Position numbers and translations under genes: made by a program. The notes beneath the pieces were generated by a model, which saw nothing but the letters and a program-made list of their open reading frames with translations, did not search any database and was not told the origin of the DNA. Source: Proteobacteria bacterium DTSAM18 (GTDB taxonomy: Bacteria; Myxococcota_A; UBA796; GCA-2862545). From it: 64,000 nt of DNA. Location: the NCBI GenBank assembly GCA_028767165.1, contig JARACJ010000002.1:546431-610430 (forward strand). The letters are read 5' to 3'. Below are positions 1 to 9,633 of this stretch, in pieces (position 1 is the first letter of the stretch; each line of letters opens with the position of its first letter).

Positions 1-527
1 GCAAGGTCCAGTGCACCCTCGGGTGCCATGGTCTCGCCGCGCAGTGTGAGGAGGTCGTCCGTGTCGACGAGCGTGTACTCGGTCACCTGGTAGACGGTGC
101 CGTCGGCGGGATCCGTGACGCGATCCAGGACCTTCCGGGTGTCCCACAGGCGGTTGGTCGAGGCCATCTGGGGCAGGGAGGGACGGGTCAGATCGAACCA
201 GTGCGTGGCGACAGGCACCTGCCGGTTGGGGCGATCGGGGAAGTGTCGCTCCTCCTGCAGTCCGTACAACAGGCCGTTGGTGGGGTCGCCGTCGCAGTTG
301 CGGTCCACGGCGGTGCAGTCCTCGGCCGCGTTGGGGTGGACGGTGTCGTCCCCATCGTCACAGTCGCCGTCTGCGGTGGTGAAGCCGTCAGCGTCTGCAT
401 CGGTGCCCGATGCGGTGTCCGCCGTGTCGTCGGCCGTGTCCGTGGGATGGACCTGCTTGTCGTCGTCGGCCGTGGTCGGGGGCTGACAGGCGGCCGCCAA
501 CAGGAGCAGGAAGAAGCGTGTGTGCAT
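1..527 (-). CDS. Partial MopE-type lipoprotein (3' end outside window)
   Basis: The N-terminal 175 residues of a secreted protein are visible; no stop codon is reached before the window edge. It opens with a short signal peptide ending in a lipobox (LAAAC, Cys14), so it is probably lipid-anchored. Residues 20-60 are Asp/Thr-rich and carry the 'DGDCDDGDDTVHPNAAEDC' pattern of the putative metal-binding MopE motif, which is common in myxobacterial and related surface proteins. The remaining part is unrecognised. The start is supported by a GGAGGG sequence about 8 nt upstream. Seen: lipobox and motif. Known: the motif is common in exported proteins of these bacteria. The function is unknown. Confidence 0.75.
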   Translation of the reverse strand, partial: MHTRFFLLLLAAACQPPTTADDDKQVHPTDTADDTADTASGTDADADGFTTADGDCDDGDDTVHPNAAEDCTAVDRNCDGDPTNGLLYGLQEERHFPDRPNRQVPVATHWFDLTRPSLPQMASTNRLWDTRKVLDRVTDPADGTVYQVTEYTLVDTDDLLTLRGETMAPEGALDL

Positions 528-664
528 GGGAGATCCCTCCATCGTGGGCCCGCGCCCACCGGAACAGTGTGGAGAAGGACGCCGGCATGTGCAACCTCAT
601 GCAGTACCGAAGGGGCGTGACAAAGGTTGGACGGGAGGATTCGCCGCGGCGGTCGGCGGGTGGA

Positions 665-1888
665 TCAGGTGCCTTGCGTGAGCGCTTCGAGGAGCACCGG
701 GTCGATCAGCGGGTGGTTGGGCACCTTGTGGTGGGCGATGCCGGGAAGCGTGACGACCTGCACGAGGGGGTGCTCGCCCTCGTCGTGGGGCCCCCGTGCG
801 CTGCCCTGGCGGACCATGCCGTCGCCGAACAGGCGGCCGGTGGCACCCTCCGGTTTGCGGGAAAGGGTGGTGGCCACGAAGGTCCAGTGGACGTGGTCGA
901 GAAGGGGGAGGCGGCGTGGGGGGCGGGTGCGCCATGCGTCCGGATCGTCGGCCTGCCAGTCTTCGGCGAGCAGGTTGCCGTGGCGCAGATCCTTGATGCC
1001 GGCGCTGCGTCCGTTGGCCACGCGGGCGGGGATGCGGGCGCCCCAGGCGGTGAAGCTCCCGAGGACGCTGGTGACCAGGTGGGTGGCCTTCTCCAGCGGG
1101 GCCCCCTTGTGGGGGGTGGCGAGGCAGATCACGTGGGTGAGGCGGGAGGTCCATGGCAGATCGCGGCCCTGGTGGCAGGCGCTGCGGATCACGAGCCCGC
1201 CCATGGAGTGGCCGACGAGGACGAGCTGGCTGCACTCGAGACGGGAGAGCAGCTCCGACAGGGCGGCGCCGTTGTCGGAGATGTGCCGGCCCGTGTTGTA
1301 GCGGACGTAGACCGGCGTGAAGCCGGCGGGTGCGGCAACCCGCTCTCCGACGTGGCTGGCGGGGTCGCCGTAGTGCTCGGCGGCATCGGTGACCCAGCAC
1401 CACTCGGTGGTGGTCAGCCCGTGGACGAAGACGGCGACGCGGTCGGCCACGATGCCTTCGGGCTCGATGGTGTCGTCGCCGACCCGCAGCTGCATGCCCA
1501 TGTCGAGGGGGTTGCCGGTGGCCTGCAGGTGGTCGCCGATGGAGCCGTTGATGGCGCCGACGGCGGCGTCCTGCAGCCAGGCGAAGGTGTCGGTGATGTC
1601 CGAGCGCATCGGGACGGGCTCCGTGGGCGCGTCGTCGCTCGCCTTGTCGAGGGCGAGATCGCCGAGCCAGGCGAGCAGGCGGTTGATGCCTCGGATGGAG
1701 CCGAAGACACCGGCGGCGGACATGCGGCGGATGGCCTCGACGGCGCGGGCGGGCTCGGCCAGGGGGTCGATCCGCTGCAGGACCCCCACGGCGGCGGCGG
1801 CCTGGGCGTCCTGGACCTCCTGGACGAGGTTCGTGGTGAGTTCCACGGCGTCGTGGAGGAGGTTTTTGAGGCCTTTGGAGGTTTTCAT
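665..1888 (-). CDS. Alpha/beta hydrolase (lipase/PGAP1-like)
   Basis: A 407-residue protein with an alpha/beta hydrolase core in its C-terminal two thirds. VFVHGL (152-158) matches the oxyanion-hole HG strand and GHSMG (226-230) holds the nucleophile Ser228. A late histidine in PGIAHH near the C-terminus is a plausible catalytic His. The N-terminal ~140 residues are helical and unrecognised. No signal peptide is evident. This start was chosen because the longer in-frame start at 2029 would read through the REP hairpin pair at 1944-1991. The upstream sequence has no strong Shine-Dalgarno, so the start is uncertain by some residues. Substrate unknown; esterase or lipase activity is inferred from the fold. 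Confidence 0.8.
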   Translation of the reverse strand: MKTSKGLKNLLHDAVELTTNLVQEVQDAQAAAAVGVLQRIDPLAEPARAVEAIRRMSAAGVFGSIRGINRLLAWLGDLALDKASDDAPTEPVPMRSDITDTFAWLQDAAVGAINGSIGDHLQATGNPLDMGMQLRVGDDTIEPEGIVADRVAVFVHGLTTTEWCWVTDAAEHYGDPASHVGERVAAPAGFTPVYVRYNTGRHISDNGAALSELLSRLECSQLVLVGHSMGGLVIRSACHQGRDLPWTSRLTHVICLATPHKGAPLEKATHLVTSVLGSFTAWGARIPARVANGRSAGIKDLRHGNLLAEDWQADDPDAWRTRPPRRLPLLDHVHWTFVATTLSRKPEGATGRLFGDGMVRQGSARGPHDEGEHPLVQVVTLPGIAHHKVPNHPLIDPVLLEALTQGT

Positions 1889-1943
1889 GGGGGGATTGTG
1901 GCATGGGTGGGCGGCCAAAGGCACATCGCGGAGCTGCCAACCA

Positions 1944-1991
1944 GGGCGCCCCAAGGGGCGCCCGTACGTAGGGGCACCCCTTGGGGTGCCC
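1944..1991. repeat. Head-to-head pair of REP hairpins
   Basis: Two perfect 9-bp hairpins lie back to back: GGGCGCCCC-AA-GGGGCGCCC (1944-1963) and GGGCACCCC-TT-GGGGTGCCC (1972-1991 region), joined by GTACGTAG. Read outward, each palindrome is preceded by GTAG or GTAC, the tetranucleotide leader typical of REP sequences recognised by REP-associated tyrosine transposases. The RAYT gene starts 164 bp away. The same palindrome with the same GTAC leader recurs at 63217-63240. This is a BIME-like arrangement. Confidence 0.85.
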
Positions 1992-2154
1992 TGGCCTCGC
2001 CCCGCCGTAACGTCCGCGTTCGTCGCCACGCAGCTGCACGCCTGCCGCCCATGTCATGCCACGCACACCGCCAGAGCCACGCGGGGGAAACACGCGCGCC
2101 GTGGAACCCGGCACGCGCCTACGACCCCGTACAACATGCCTTTGGGAGGCAACC

Positions 2155-2652
2155 ATGCGTCATCCGCAGCAGGGACCACCTCGTCGTAAGGCGATGCGGC
2201 ATCGAGGACATGACTATGGCGGGGCAGGCGCGTACCTGGTCACCGTGAGCACTTACCGGAAGGCCCATCTCCTTGGCACTGTCCAAGCCGGCGGGGTGCG
2301 GCTGAGCGGTCCTGGCCGTGTGGTTCTGAAGGTCTGGCACGAACTGCCTGGACGGTTTCCCGACGTGGCGTTCGATGCCTTCGTCGTGATGCCGAACCAC
2401 GTACACGGAGTCATCGTCGTTCGGGAACCTGCAGCCATGCCACCCGAGGTCCTGAGACGACACGCATGTTTGAGCGATGTCGTGGGCACTTTCAAATCGC
2501 TCACGACCCGACGCGTGAACGATCAATGGTCCCGTGGGTGTCGGCGGCTCTGGCACCGTGGATACCATGACCGGATTCTTCGCGAAGAACAGGACCTGCG
2601 TCACGCCCGCAAGTACATCCACGACAACCCGCTCAGGTGGCGTCGACATTGA
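2155..2652 (+). CDS. REP-associated tyrosine transposase (RAYT, Y1_Tnp family)
   Basis: A 165-residue HUH/Y1 transposase of the IS200-like RAYT group. The HUH motif is seen in VVMPNHVHGVI (residues 77-87). The C-terminal part, LWHRGYHDRILREEQDLRHA followed by RKYIHDNPLRW, is the RAYT signature, and the tyrosine of RKYI is the expected nucleophile. RAYTs cut and rejoin single-stranded REP hairpins at the GTAG leader and are usually domesticated single-copy genes. The start has GGGAGG 5 nt upstream. A REP pair lies just upstream and a REP cluster lies at 63217-63616, consistent with a local transposase-repeat pairing. No insertion sequence ends enclose the gene, as usual for RAYTs. Confidence 0.92.
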   Translation: MRHPQQGPPRRKAMRHRGHDYGGAGAYLVTVSTYRKAHLLGTVQAGGVRLSGPGRVVLKVWHELPGRFPDVAFDAFVVMPNHVHGVIVVREPAAMPPEVLRRHACLSDVVGTFKSLTTRRVNDQWSRGCRRLWHRGYHDRILREEQDLRHARKYIHDNPLRWRRH

Positions 2653-3040
2653 CGTCGCGCCGTTGAAGCGACGAGTACCAAACCCAAACCCCGCCAAACC
2701 CCCGTCAACCTTTGTCGGCCGCGCCCTCACCCCTCCATCCGCGTCCCCGACCGCCGCAATCGGCCCCCATGCGCCCGGATGGCCGTTTGCACGCGAGATT
2801 CGGACGAGATCACCCCACCGTGGGGCTGCCCTGCGCCCTCCAGACGGTGCCAATCGGGCCACATCCCCCCGAAACCGAACCCGCGCCCCATTGACTCGGA
2901 CCCCTCACAGCGCTACTCCGCCGCCCCTTTCAAGAGTTTCGCGGTGACCCGTCTCGCTTCGGGTCGCCGCTTCTTCTTGAGGCCCTTGGCTTCGGAACAT
3001 CCGGTGGTCGCGGGCCTGTCCCCCCTCCCCGGAGCATTCC
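2653..3040. other. Intergenic region without gene
   Basis: This is 388 bp between the RAYT gene and the SulP gene. Neither strand shows a convincing protein: open frames here have no database-like motifs and overlap the flanking genes. The only structured element seen is the hairpin at 2941-2980, annotated separately. The SulP promoter probably lies here, but no clear -35/-10 pair was recognised. Confidence 0.6.
2941..2980 (+). terminator. Hairpin with T-rich tail (terminator or leader hairpin)
   Basis: GCGGTGACCCG and CGGGTCGCCGC form an 11-bp stem with one G-U pair and an 8-nt loop, followed by TTCTTCTT. It lies 290 bp after the RAYT stop and 60 bp before the SulP start. It could end read-through transcription or form part of the SulP mRNA leader. 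The tail is not a pure T-run, so termination is uncertain. Confidence 0.45.
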
Positions 3041-4651
3041 GTGTCCTACACCTTGATCGACAAGGATCAGGGGTCCGTCCGCGCGGACGTCCTGTCTGGT
3101 CTCACCGTCGCCCTGGCCCTCGTGCCGGAGGCCGTCGCCTTCGCCTTCGTGGCCGGCGTCTCACCCATCGTGGGCCTGTACGGCGCCTTCATGATGGGCA
3201 TCATCACCTCGCTGTTCGGCGGCCGTCCGGGCATGATCTCCGGCGCCACCGGCGCCATGGCCGTGGTGATGGTCTCCCTGGTGGCCCAGGGTTCGGCCAT
3301 GGGCGGTGAGGGCGCGGGTCTGCAGTACCTGTTCGTCACACTGCTGCTGGCGGGCTCCCTGCAGATCCTCGCGGGCGTCGCCAAGCTCGGCAAGTTCGTC
3401 CGCATGATCCCGAGCCCCGTGATGATGGGCTTCGTCAACGGCCTGGCCATCGTCATCGGCCTGTCCCAGCTCGGCATGTTCAAGTCCGGCGGCGAGTGGC
3501 TCAGCGGCTCCTCCTTGTGGACCATGCTCGGCCTGACGGGCCTCACCATGGCCATCATGGTCGGCCTGCCCAAGCTCACCAAGGCGCTCCCCGCGGCCCT
3601 GACCGCCATCCTCGTGGTCACCGGCCTCGTCATCGGTGGCGGCATCGAGACGGAAACGGTCGCCTCCTTCATCGCGGCCGGCGGCGGCGACGGCATCAAG
3701 GCCGGTCTGCCCACCTTCGCCATCCCGATGATCCCCGCCACGTTCGACACGCTGGCGTTCATCTTCCCCTACGCCCTGATCCTCGCCGCCATCGGCCTCA
3801 TCGAGTCCCTGATGACCCTCAACCTGGTCGACGAGCTCACCGAGACCCGCGGCGACGCCAACCGCGAGTGCATGGCCCAGGGCGCCGCCAACATCGTCAA
3901 CGGCTTCTTCGGCGGCATGGGCGGCTGCGCCATGATCGGCCAGTCGATGATCAACGTGCAGTCCGGTGGCCGTGGCCGGCTCTCCGGCATCGTGGCCTCC
4001 GTGGCCCTGCTGGCCTTCGTGATGTTCGGCTCCACCTACATCGAGATGGTGCCCATCGCGGCCCTCGTCGGCGTCATGTTCATGGTGGTCATCGGCACCT
4101 TCGCCTGGAACACCTTCAAGATCCTCAACAAGGTGCCCGCCAGCGACGTGTTCGTCATGGCCACCGTCACGGGTCTCACCGTGGCCTTCGACCTCGCCAT
4201 CGCCGTGTTCGCGGGCGTCATCATCTCCGCCCTGGTCTTCGCCTGGGAGAACGCCCTGCGCATCCGTGCCCGCAAGTCCGTCGACGAGCGCGGCCACAAG
4301 CACTACGAGATCTACGGTCCGCTGTTCTTCGGCTCCACCACGCTCTTCCTCACGAAGTTCGACGTGGTGAACGACCCCGACGACGTCATCATCGACTTCG
4401 CCGAGTCCCGCATCATGGACCAGAGCGCCATCGAGGCCATCAACAAGGTCGCCGACAAGTACTTCCGGGCCGGCAAGCACGTGCACCTGCGCCACCTGAG
4501 CGCCGACTGCCGCAAGCTCATCGCCCGGGCGGAGTCCATCTGCGAGGTCAACGTCCTCGAGGACCCCGACTACTTCGTGGCCATCGACACCTACCGCGAG
4601 GAAGTGCAGGCCAACCCCCGCCGCAAGGTGGCGGCCGTGGCTGCCCACTGA
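3041..4651 (+). CDS. SulP family anion transporter with STAS domain
   Basis: A 536-residue inner-membrane transporter of the SulP/SLC26 family. About 10-12 hydrophobic segments span residues 10-400, beginning with the characteristic [16 protein letters not shown] stretch. A cytoplasmic STAS domain follows at about 421-512. Bacterial members move sulfate, bicarbonate, dicarboxylates or other anions; the substrate cannot be read from sequence. It starts with GTG (3041), with GGAG 6 nt upstream. No partner such as a carbonic anhydrase is adjacent. The codon use is very C-ending (GCC, CTC, GTC), as in rhlE and bioB, suggesting a well-expressed gene. Confidence 0.93.
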   Translation: MSYTLIDKDQGSVRADVLSGLTVALALVPEAVAFAFVAGVSPIVGLYGAFMMGIITSLFGGRPGMISGATGAMAVVMVSLVAQGSAMGGEGAGLQYLFVTLLLAGSLQILAGVAKLGKFVRMIPSPVMMGFVNGLAIVIGLSQLGMFKSGGEWLSGSSLWTMLGLTGLTMAIMVGLPKLTKALPAALTAILVVTGLVIGGGIETETVASFIAAGGGDGIKAGLPTFAIPMIPATFDTLAFIFPYALILAAIGLIESLMTLNLVDELTETRGDANRECMAQGAANIVNGFFGGMGGCAMIGQSMINVQSGGRGRLSGIVASVALLAFVMFGSTYIEMVPIAALVGVMFMVVIGTFAWNTFKILNKVPASDVFVMATVTGLTVAFDLAIAVFAGVIISALVFAWENALRIRARKSVDERGHKHYEIYGPLFFGSTTLFLTKFDVVNDPDDVIIDFAESRIMDQSAIEAINKVADKYFRAGKHVHLRHLSADCRKLIARAESICEVNVLEDPDYFVAIDTYREEVQANPRRKVAAVAAH

Positions 4652-4718
4652 ACGGTCCTTCTTTCCGGCTCCACACCATCTCCCGGGCGCAGGTGTGGTG
4701 CCGTTCTTCTCGGATGAA

Positions 4719-4777
4719 TCTGCATTGTCGACGCGTCACGGGTTGTTCGTTTCTCCCGTCGCGCGTCGACATGCAGA
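4719..4777 (+). promoter_or_regulatory. Long imperfect hairpin in the rhlE leader
   Basis: TCTGCAT, GTCGACGCG and ACGGG pair in order with CCCGT, CGCGTCGAC and ATGCAGA. This gives a 21-bp stem with a one-base bulge, a 2x2 internal loop and a 12-nt T-rich loop. It lies 68 nt after the SulP stop and 65 nt before the rhlE start. No T-run follows the stem, so a classical terminator is unlikely. A structured leader for the helicase mRNA is the preferred reading. Confidence 0.6.
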
Positions 4778-4841
4778 TCCCCGTCCGCTATGCCCGGATC
4801 CCCAAGAGGCGGCCCAGAGTCTCCTCACACATGAGAGTCTC

Positions 4842-6185
<1,344 letters not shown>

Positions 6186-6211
6186 GTCCGTGAGCGACGG
6201 CTGATGAGCGT

Positions 6212-6239
6212 GGGGGATCCGGAAGGGTCCCCCCTTTTT
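6212..6239 (+). terminator. Rho-independent terminator after rhlE
   Basis: GGGGGATCC pairs with GGTCCCCCC across a GGAAG loop, followed by TTTTT. It sits 27 nt after the rhlE stop in the expected orientation and precedes the convergent cluster ending at 6295. Confidence 0.8.
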
Positions 6240-6294
6240 CGTTCTTGGGGGGAGGTCCTGGGAGGGGGCTCACGAAGGTCACGCTTTGGCGGCT

Positions 6295-6720
6295 CTACAA
6301 CGGCTCCGGTTCGACTGCAGGTTCCTCCTCGCGGATGGCGTTCATCTCGGCCCCGCCGCCCTCCTCGTTGTAGGCGGGGGCGAGGTCGTCGGGTGTAGCG
6401 ATGGGCTCGCCGGCGGTGGCGTCGATGGCCTGGCCCGCGGCCTCGATACCGAGCTCCGCGCGGTGGAGGAGGGCCTCCAGACGCGCTTCCTCCGCGGCCC
6501 GGGCGGCCTCCTCGGGAGAGACGATGGCGCGGGTCGCGAGGTCGGCGGGCACGTCGAAGATGTCGGCTCCGCGGGCGGCGTCCGCTGCGGGATCCGTCAA
6601 GCGTGCGGCGGCCACGCCCTCGTCGGCGAAGCGGGCGACCTTGCCGCACTTCGCCACGCGGCCGCCGACACCGGCGACGAGGGCGATGACGAGGGCGCCG
6701 AGGTGGAGCTTGTCCTTCAT
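6295..6720 (-). CDS. Small membrane-anchored protein, possible truncated paralogue
   Basis: A 141-residue protein with an N-terminal hydrophobic helix (KLHLGALVIALVAGVGG) and a hydrophilic, Ala/Glu-rich remainder. It is the last of five genes joined by 4-nt ATGA overlaps, so it is probably translated by coupling to the gene before it. Residues around EPIATPDDLAPAYNEEGG resemble the 'PIEPPEDLPAAFTESG' segment of the 8161 and 6717 proteins, but the following C-x4-C block is absent. It may therefore be a degenerate or shortened family member. No known function; the similarity was judged by eye. Confidence 0.65.
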   Translation of the reverse strand: MKDKLHLGALVIALVAGVGGRVAKCGKVARFADEGVAAARLTDPAADAARGADIFDVPADLATRAIVSPEEAARAAEEARLEALLHRAELGIEAAGQAIDATAGEPIATPDDLAPAYNEEGGGAEMNAIREEEPAVEPEPL

Positions 6721-7412
6721 GGGGTGGCTTCCCACCAGCGGCTCAGCTCCTCGAAGTGGCGTCTCTGGGCCTCCTTGTACCGAAAGTGGTTCCGTCTGGT
6801 CATGCGCTCCATCCCTTCGGGCTGCAGGGTCATGGTGTAGTTGAGCAACGTGGGATGGTCTGGCGGCGGCCCGGCGGACGTGGATGGCATCGCGAAGGAG
6901 GCTTCGCCGTAGGGGCCCTCTCGCCTCGTGGCTTCGAACCTCCTCTGGAACGCGTGGAGCTCTTCCTGGGTGCCGTCCACCGGCATCTCGAACATCAGCA
7001 CGGCCACGCAGGGGAACTCGCCGCAGTCGAGGTGCTCGATGGTGCCCGACCCCATCTGATCGAGCAGGGACTGGAGCGCCTGTTCTGCACCTTCCTCGGT
7101 GTAGGCGTGGTCCAGGTCGTCGGGGGGCTCGACGGGGCTGCCGATCCGCGCTTCGATGCGGTCCTCGAGGTCGGCAATCCGGAGTGTCAGCCCATCGAGC
7201 TGGCGTTGCAGGTCCTGGACCTCCTGAAGGGCAGGGGAGGCAACCGACCTGGTGTGCGGTGCCGGCGGTGGCGCGACGGGTGTGGCGTCGGGCGACTCGA
7301 TCTTCAGCGGACCGCTGGTCTGCTCCACGCCCTTTGGTTCGATCTGCAGACGGGCAAGAGCACCGAATGCGAAGGCGACGGTGAGGAGAAGGGCTCGTGT
7401 GGGGGTGATCAT
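6717..7412 (-). CDS. Secreted/anchored C-x4-C protein, type B (copy 2)
   Basis: A 231-residue protein with an N-terminal hydrophobic segment (signal or anchor), a Pro-rich linker, a short coiled coil (about 63-90), and then the segment SPVEPPDDLDHAYTEEG followed by LDCGEFPC with Cys130 and Cys135. It is a clear paralogue of the 8161 gene, sharing the coiled coil, the PPEDL-like segment and the DCGEFPC motif. The gene overlaps both neighbours by 4 nt (ATGA). The two cysteines probably form a disulfide in the periplasm, which is inference from spacing and location. No known family was recognised. Confidence 0.75.
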   Translation of the reverse strand: MITPTRALLLTVAFAFGALARLQIEPKGVEQTSGPLKIESPDATPVAPPPAPHTRSVASPALQEVQDLQRQLDGLTLRIADLEDRIEARIGSPVEPPDDLDHAYTEEGAEQALQSLLDQMGSGTIEHLDCGEFPCVAVLMFEMPVDGTQEELHAFQRRFEATRREGPYGEASFAMPSTSAGPPPDHPTLLNYTMTLQPEGMERMTRRNHFRYKEAQRRHFEELSRWWEATP

Positions 7413-8164
7413 TCCTCTCCCTCCGCCCGTCGTGCCTGACGTAGCAGGGCCTGCTGTCGCTCACGCCGGACCTCCACCCTCAGGTCGAGGGCTTCAGGGT
7501 CATCCGTCAGGTGGTCGTACAGGCTCAGGAACACGGTCGACTGCGTGCCATCGGAGGATGGAACCACGCCGACGGACACTTGGCCGTGGAGGGGTTCCCA
7601 GGCCTGGTGGATGGCGTTCAGGACGCTGTTGAGGGTCTGGTTGTCCTCGACACCCACGGGGAGGTGGACTGCCATGATGCAGGGGTACTCGTCGCAGTCG
7701 AGGAGCACGAGCTCGGCATCTTCCAGCGTGGCCAGCCCGCGATGGATCGCGTTGCGCACGGCCTCGGGCCGATCGTCGGCTCGCACTTCGTCGGTCCAGG
7801 GGTGCGCCTTGCCCGCGACGGACTCCCACTGACCTTGCAGCAGGGCCAGGTGCATCTCGGTGGCAGTGACTTCGTCCCGCAGTGCTTGCAGCTCGGCTTC
7901 GCTGGGGACTGCGGGGACGGTCAGGCGACGGGGCTCGGGGCGGCGGGCCGTGCGGGGGGCGGGAGCGGTCTTCGCGTCCTCCAGGTTCCTGGTCGGTTCC
8001 GCTTGCGAGGTGGGAGCCGGTCTGGTCGAAAGCAGCAGGTGCGTGGCGCCGGCGCCGGCGACAACCGCGAGGAAGAGTGCGAACGGGAAGCGGAGCCCGG
8101 GGGCGGGCGAGCTGCCGGTGGGGCTCCGTGTGGTGCCGTCATCGGGGTCCGGTGAGGAGGTCAT
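7409..8164 (-). CDS. Membrane-anchored C-x4-C protein, type A (copy 2)
   Basis: A 251-residue protein with a cytoplasmic-looking N-terminus of about 25 residues, one transmembrane helix (about 26-46), a Pro/Arg-rich linker, and a folded part. The folded part contains ELQALRDEV, a HLALLQGQ helix, PWTDEVRADDRPEAV, and LLDCDEYPC with Cys157 and Cys162. These segments align closely by eye with the 8862 protein, making the two type A paralogues. The gene overlaps the genes before and after it by 4 nt each. Function unknown; an envelope location is inferred from the helix and the cysteine pair. Confidence 0.75.
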   Translation of the reverse strand: MTSSPDPDDGTTRSPTGSSPAPGLRFPFALFLAVVAGAGATHLLLSTRPAPTSQAEPTRNLEDAKTAPAPRTARRPEPRRLTVPAVPSEAELQALRDEVTATEMHLALLQGQWESVAGKAHPWTDEVRADDRPEAVRNAIHRGLATLEDAELVLLDCDEYPCIMAVHLPVGVEDNQTLNSVLNAIHQAWEPLHGQVSVGVVPSSDGTQSTVFLSLYDHLTDDPEALDLRVEVRRERQQALLRQARRAEGEE

Positions 8165-8865
8165 GGACCCGCCTCCTCGATCCTCGCTCGCACCAGCACC
8201 TCGGGATCGAGCCCCATGGCCTCCTGGATGCGGAATTCGATGCGCTTGTCGGCGTCCGCCGGGAGCTCGGGCTGCAGTGACAGGCCGAAGCCGAGCAGGA
8301 TGGGGTCGTCGCTCTCGGGGCCCGTCATGGAGAAGGGCCAGGCGCGGCCGTGGCCGCCGTAGACGCCGTCGTCGTACAGCTCCAGGAACCGATCCTGGAG
8401 GGCGAACAGGTCGCCTTCGCCGGCCTCGAAGACCACCTGGGCGATGCAGGGGAACTCGCCGCAGTCGAGCAGGGCGATGCGGCCCGCGCCCACCTCGTCG
8501 AGCAGGGCCGTCAGCTCGGCCTCGACGCCGGACTCGGTGAAGGCGGCGGGCAGGTCCTCGGGGGGCTCGATGGGCGTGCCTGCCCGGGCGGCGACGGCCT
8601 CCTCGGCAGTGGCGAGGGCCTCCTGCAGCTCCGCGATGCGACGCTTCAGCTGCAGCTGCTCTTCCGCCGGGGAAGGGTCGGCTCCGTCGGAGGACGCACC
8701 GGGGGCCGGGCGCGGAGCGCGGCGAGGCTCCACCTCGGGCGCAGGTGCGTGGGCGGCGGCGGGAGGTTCGCCGGAACCTGCGGGGGACGGGGTCGACGAC
8801 CCCCTGGCTGCGAACCCTAGGGCGAAGGCGGCGACGAGACCCAGTATTCGGAGACCTGACGTCAT
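8161..8865 (-). CDS. Secreted/anchored C-x4-C protein, type B (copy 1)
   Basis: A 234-residue protein. A hydrophobic N-terminus (ILGLVAAFALGFAA) is followed by an Ala/Pro-rich linker, a coiled coil (about 68-95), GTPIEPPEDLPAAFTESG, and LLDCGEFPC with Cys135 and Cys140. It is the closest relative of the 6717 protein. It overlaps the upstream 8862 gene and the downstream 7409 gene by 4 nt, so the order A-B-A-B suggests duplication of a two-gene unit. The start at 8865 is fixed by the ATGA junction. No enzymatic motif is visible. Confidence 0.75.
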   Translation of the reverse strand: MTSGLRILGLVAAFALGFAARGSSTPSPAGSGEPPAAAHAPAPEVEPRRAPRPAPGASSDGADPSPAEEQLQLKRRIAELQEALATAEEAVAARAGTPIEPPEDLPAAFTESGVEAELTALLDEVGAGRIALLDCGEFPCIAQVVFEAGEGDLFALQDRFLELYDDGVYGGHGRAWPFSMTGPESDDPILLGFGLSLQPELPADADKRIEFRIQEAMGLDPEVLVRARIEEAGP

Positions 8866-9548
8866 GGGGCCTCCGACAGTTCGTGCCGCAACCTGTCGGA
8901 CAGGCGGTCCCGGCGGACCTCGACGCGGGTGGCCAGGCCCTCCGGCGTCTCGTCGGGCTTGTCGTAGAACGCCATCACGAGGAAGGTGTGCTCCCCGTCT
9001 TCGCTGCGGCCGGTGGCGGCAGTGCTGGCGGTGTGCGGGTGGTCCCAGCTGTCTTGAAGGGTCCGCAGGAACTCCCATGAGACCGCGGAGCTTCCGTCGT
9101 CCGAGGGAGGGAATTCCACGGCGAGGAGGCAGGGGTACTCGTCGCAGTCCATATCCAGCAGCTCGCCCTCACCGTGGGCCTCGATGGCGGCCACGACGGC
9201 TGCCTCGACGGCCTCGGGGCGGTCGGCGGCGGGGAGGTCGTCGGTCCAGGGCTGGGGCACGCCCTCGACCGCCTCCCGCTGACCCTGCAGCAGGGCGAGG
9301 TGCAGCTCGGCGGCGGCGACCTCGTCCCGCAGGGCCTGCAGGTCGGTCTCGGAGGGGCCGGACGCGGCGGAACGGGACGCCTGGCGGACGGGCTCGCGGG
9401 GGCCACGGGTGGTGGGGGTGGCCGACGTGGTCTGGACGGAGCGGGCCTCCGTGGACACGGGGGCATCGTCGGACGACAGCCCCGCTGCGCCATAGCCGGC
9501 GAGCAGGGCCATCAGGATCAGGAGCGGGTAGCGGGGTCCGGGGGGCAT
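8862..9548 (-). CDS. Secreted/anchored C-x4-C protein, type A (copy 1)
   Basis: A 228-residue protein that heads the five-gene minus-strand operon. It has an N-terminal hydrophobic helix (LLILMALLAGYGAAGL), a low-complexity Thr/Arg linker, DLQALRDEVAAAELHLALLQ, a PWTDDLPAADRPEAVEA segment, and MDCDEYPC with Cys135 and Cys140. It pairs with the 7409 protein. The operon promoter would lie in the 85-bp gap before it (9549-9633), where no clear motif was recognised. Unknown function; an exported, disulfide-stabilised domain is inferred. Confidence 0.75.
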   Translation of the reverse strand: MPPGPRYPLLILMALLAGYGAAGLSSDDAPVSTEARSVQTTSATPTTRGPREPVRQASRSAASGPSETDLQALRDEVAAAELHLALLQGQREAVEGVPQPWTDDLPAADRPEAVEAAVVAAIEAHGEGELLDMDCDEYPCLLAVEFPPSDDGSSAVSWEFLRTLQDSWDHPHTASTAATGRSEDGEHTFLVMAFYDKPDETPEGLATRVEVRRDRLSDRLRHELSEAP

Positions 9549-9633
9549 GGGCCTCGGCCTGTGGGGGACGCCGAAGGTTACCCCATCAGGCCGCCGGAGA
9601 CGTGGGAAGCTGCCCGTACGCCGCCTGTGTCGT

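Noticed and set aside
1889..2029. Longer N-terminus for the alpha/beta hydrolase
   Set aside because: The extra 47 residues are encoded by the REP hairpins and have no protein-like features.
410..2248. Long plus-strand frame across the hydrolase gene
   Set aside because: Antisense to a gene with GHSMG and HG motifs; composition is Gly/Ala/Val-rich without structure.
2941..2980. Riboswitch upstream of the SulP gene
   Set aside because: Only a single hairpin is seen, with no conserved aptamer-like bases; kept as a possible terminator or leader hairpin.
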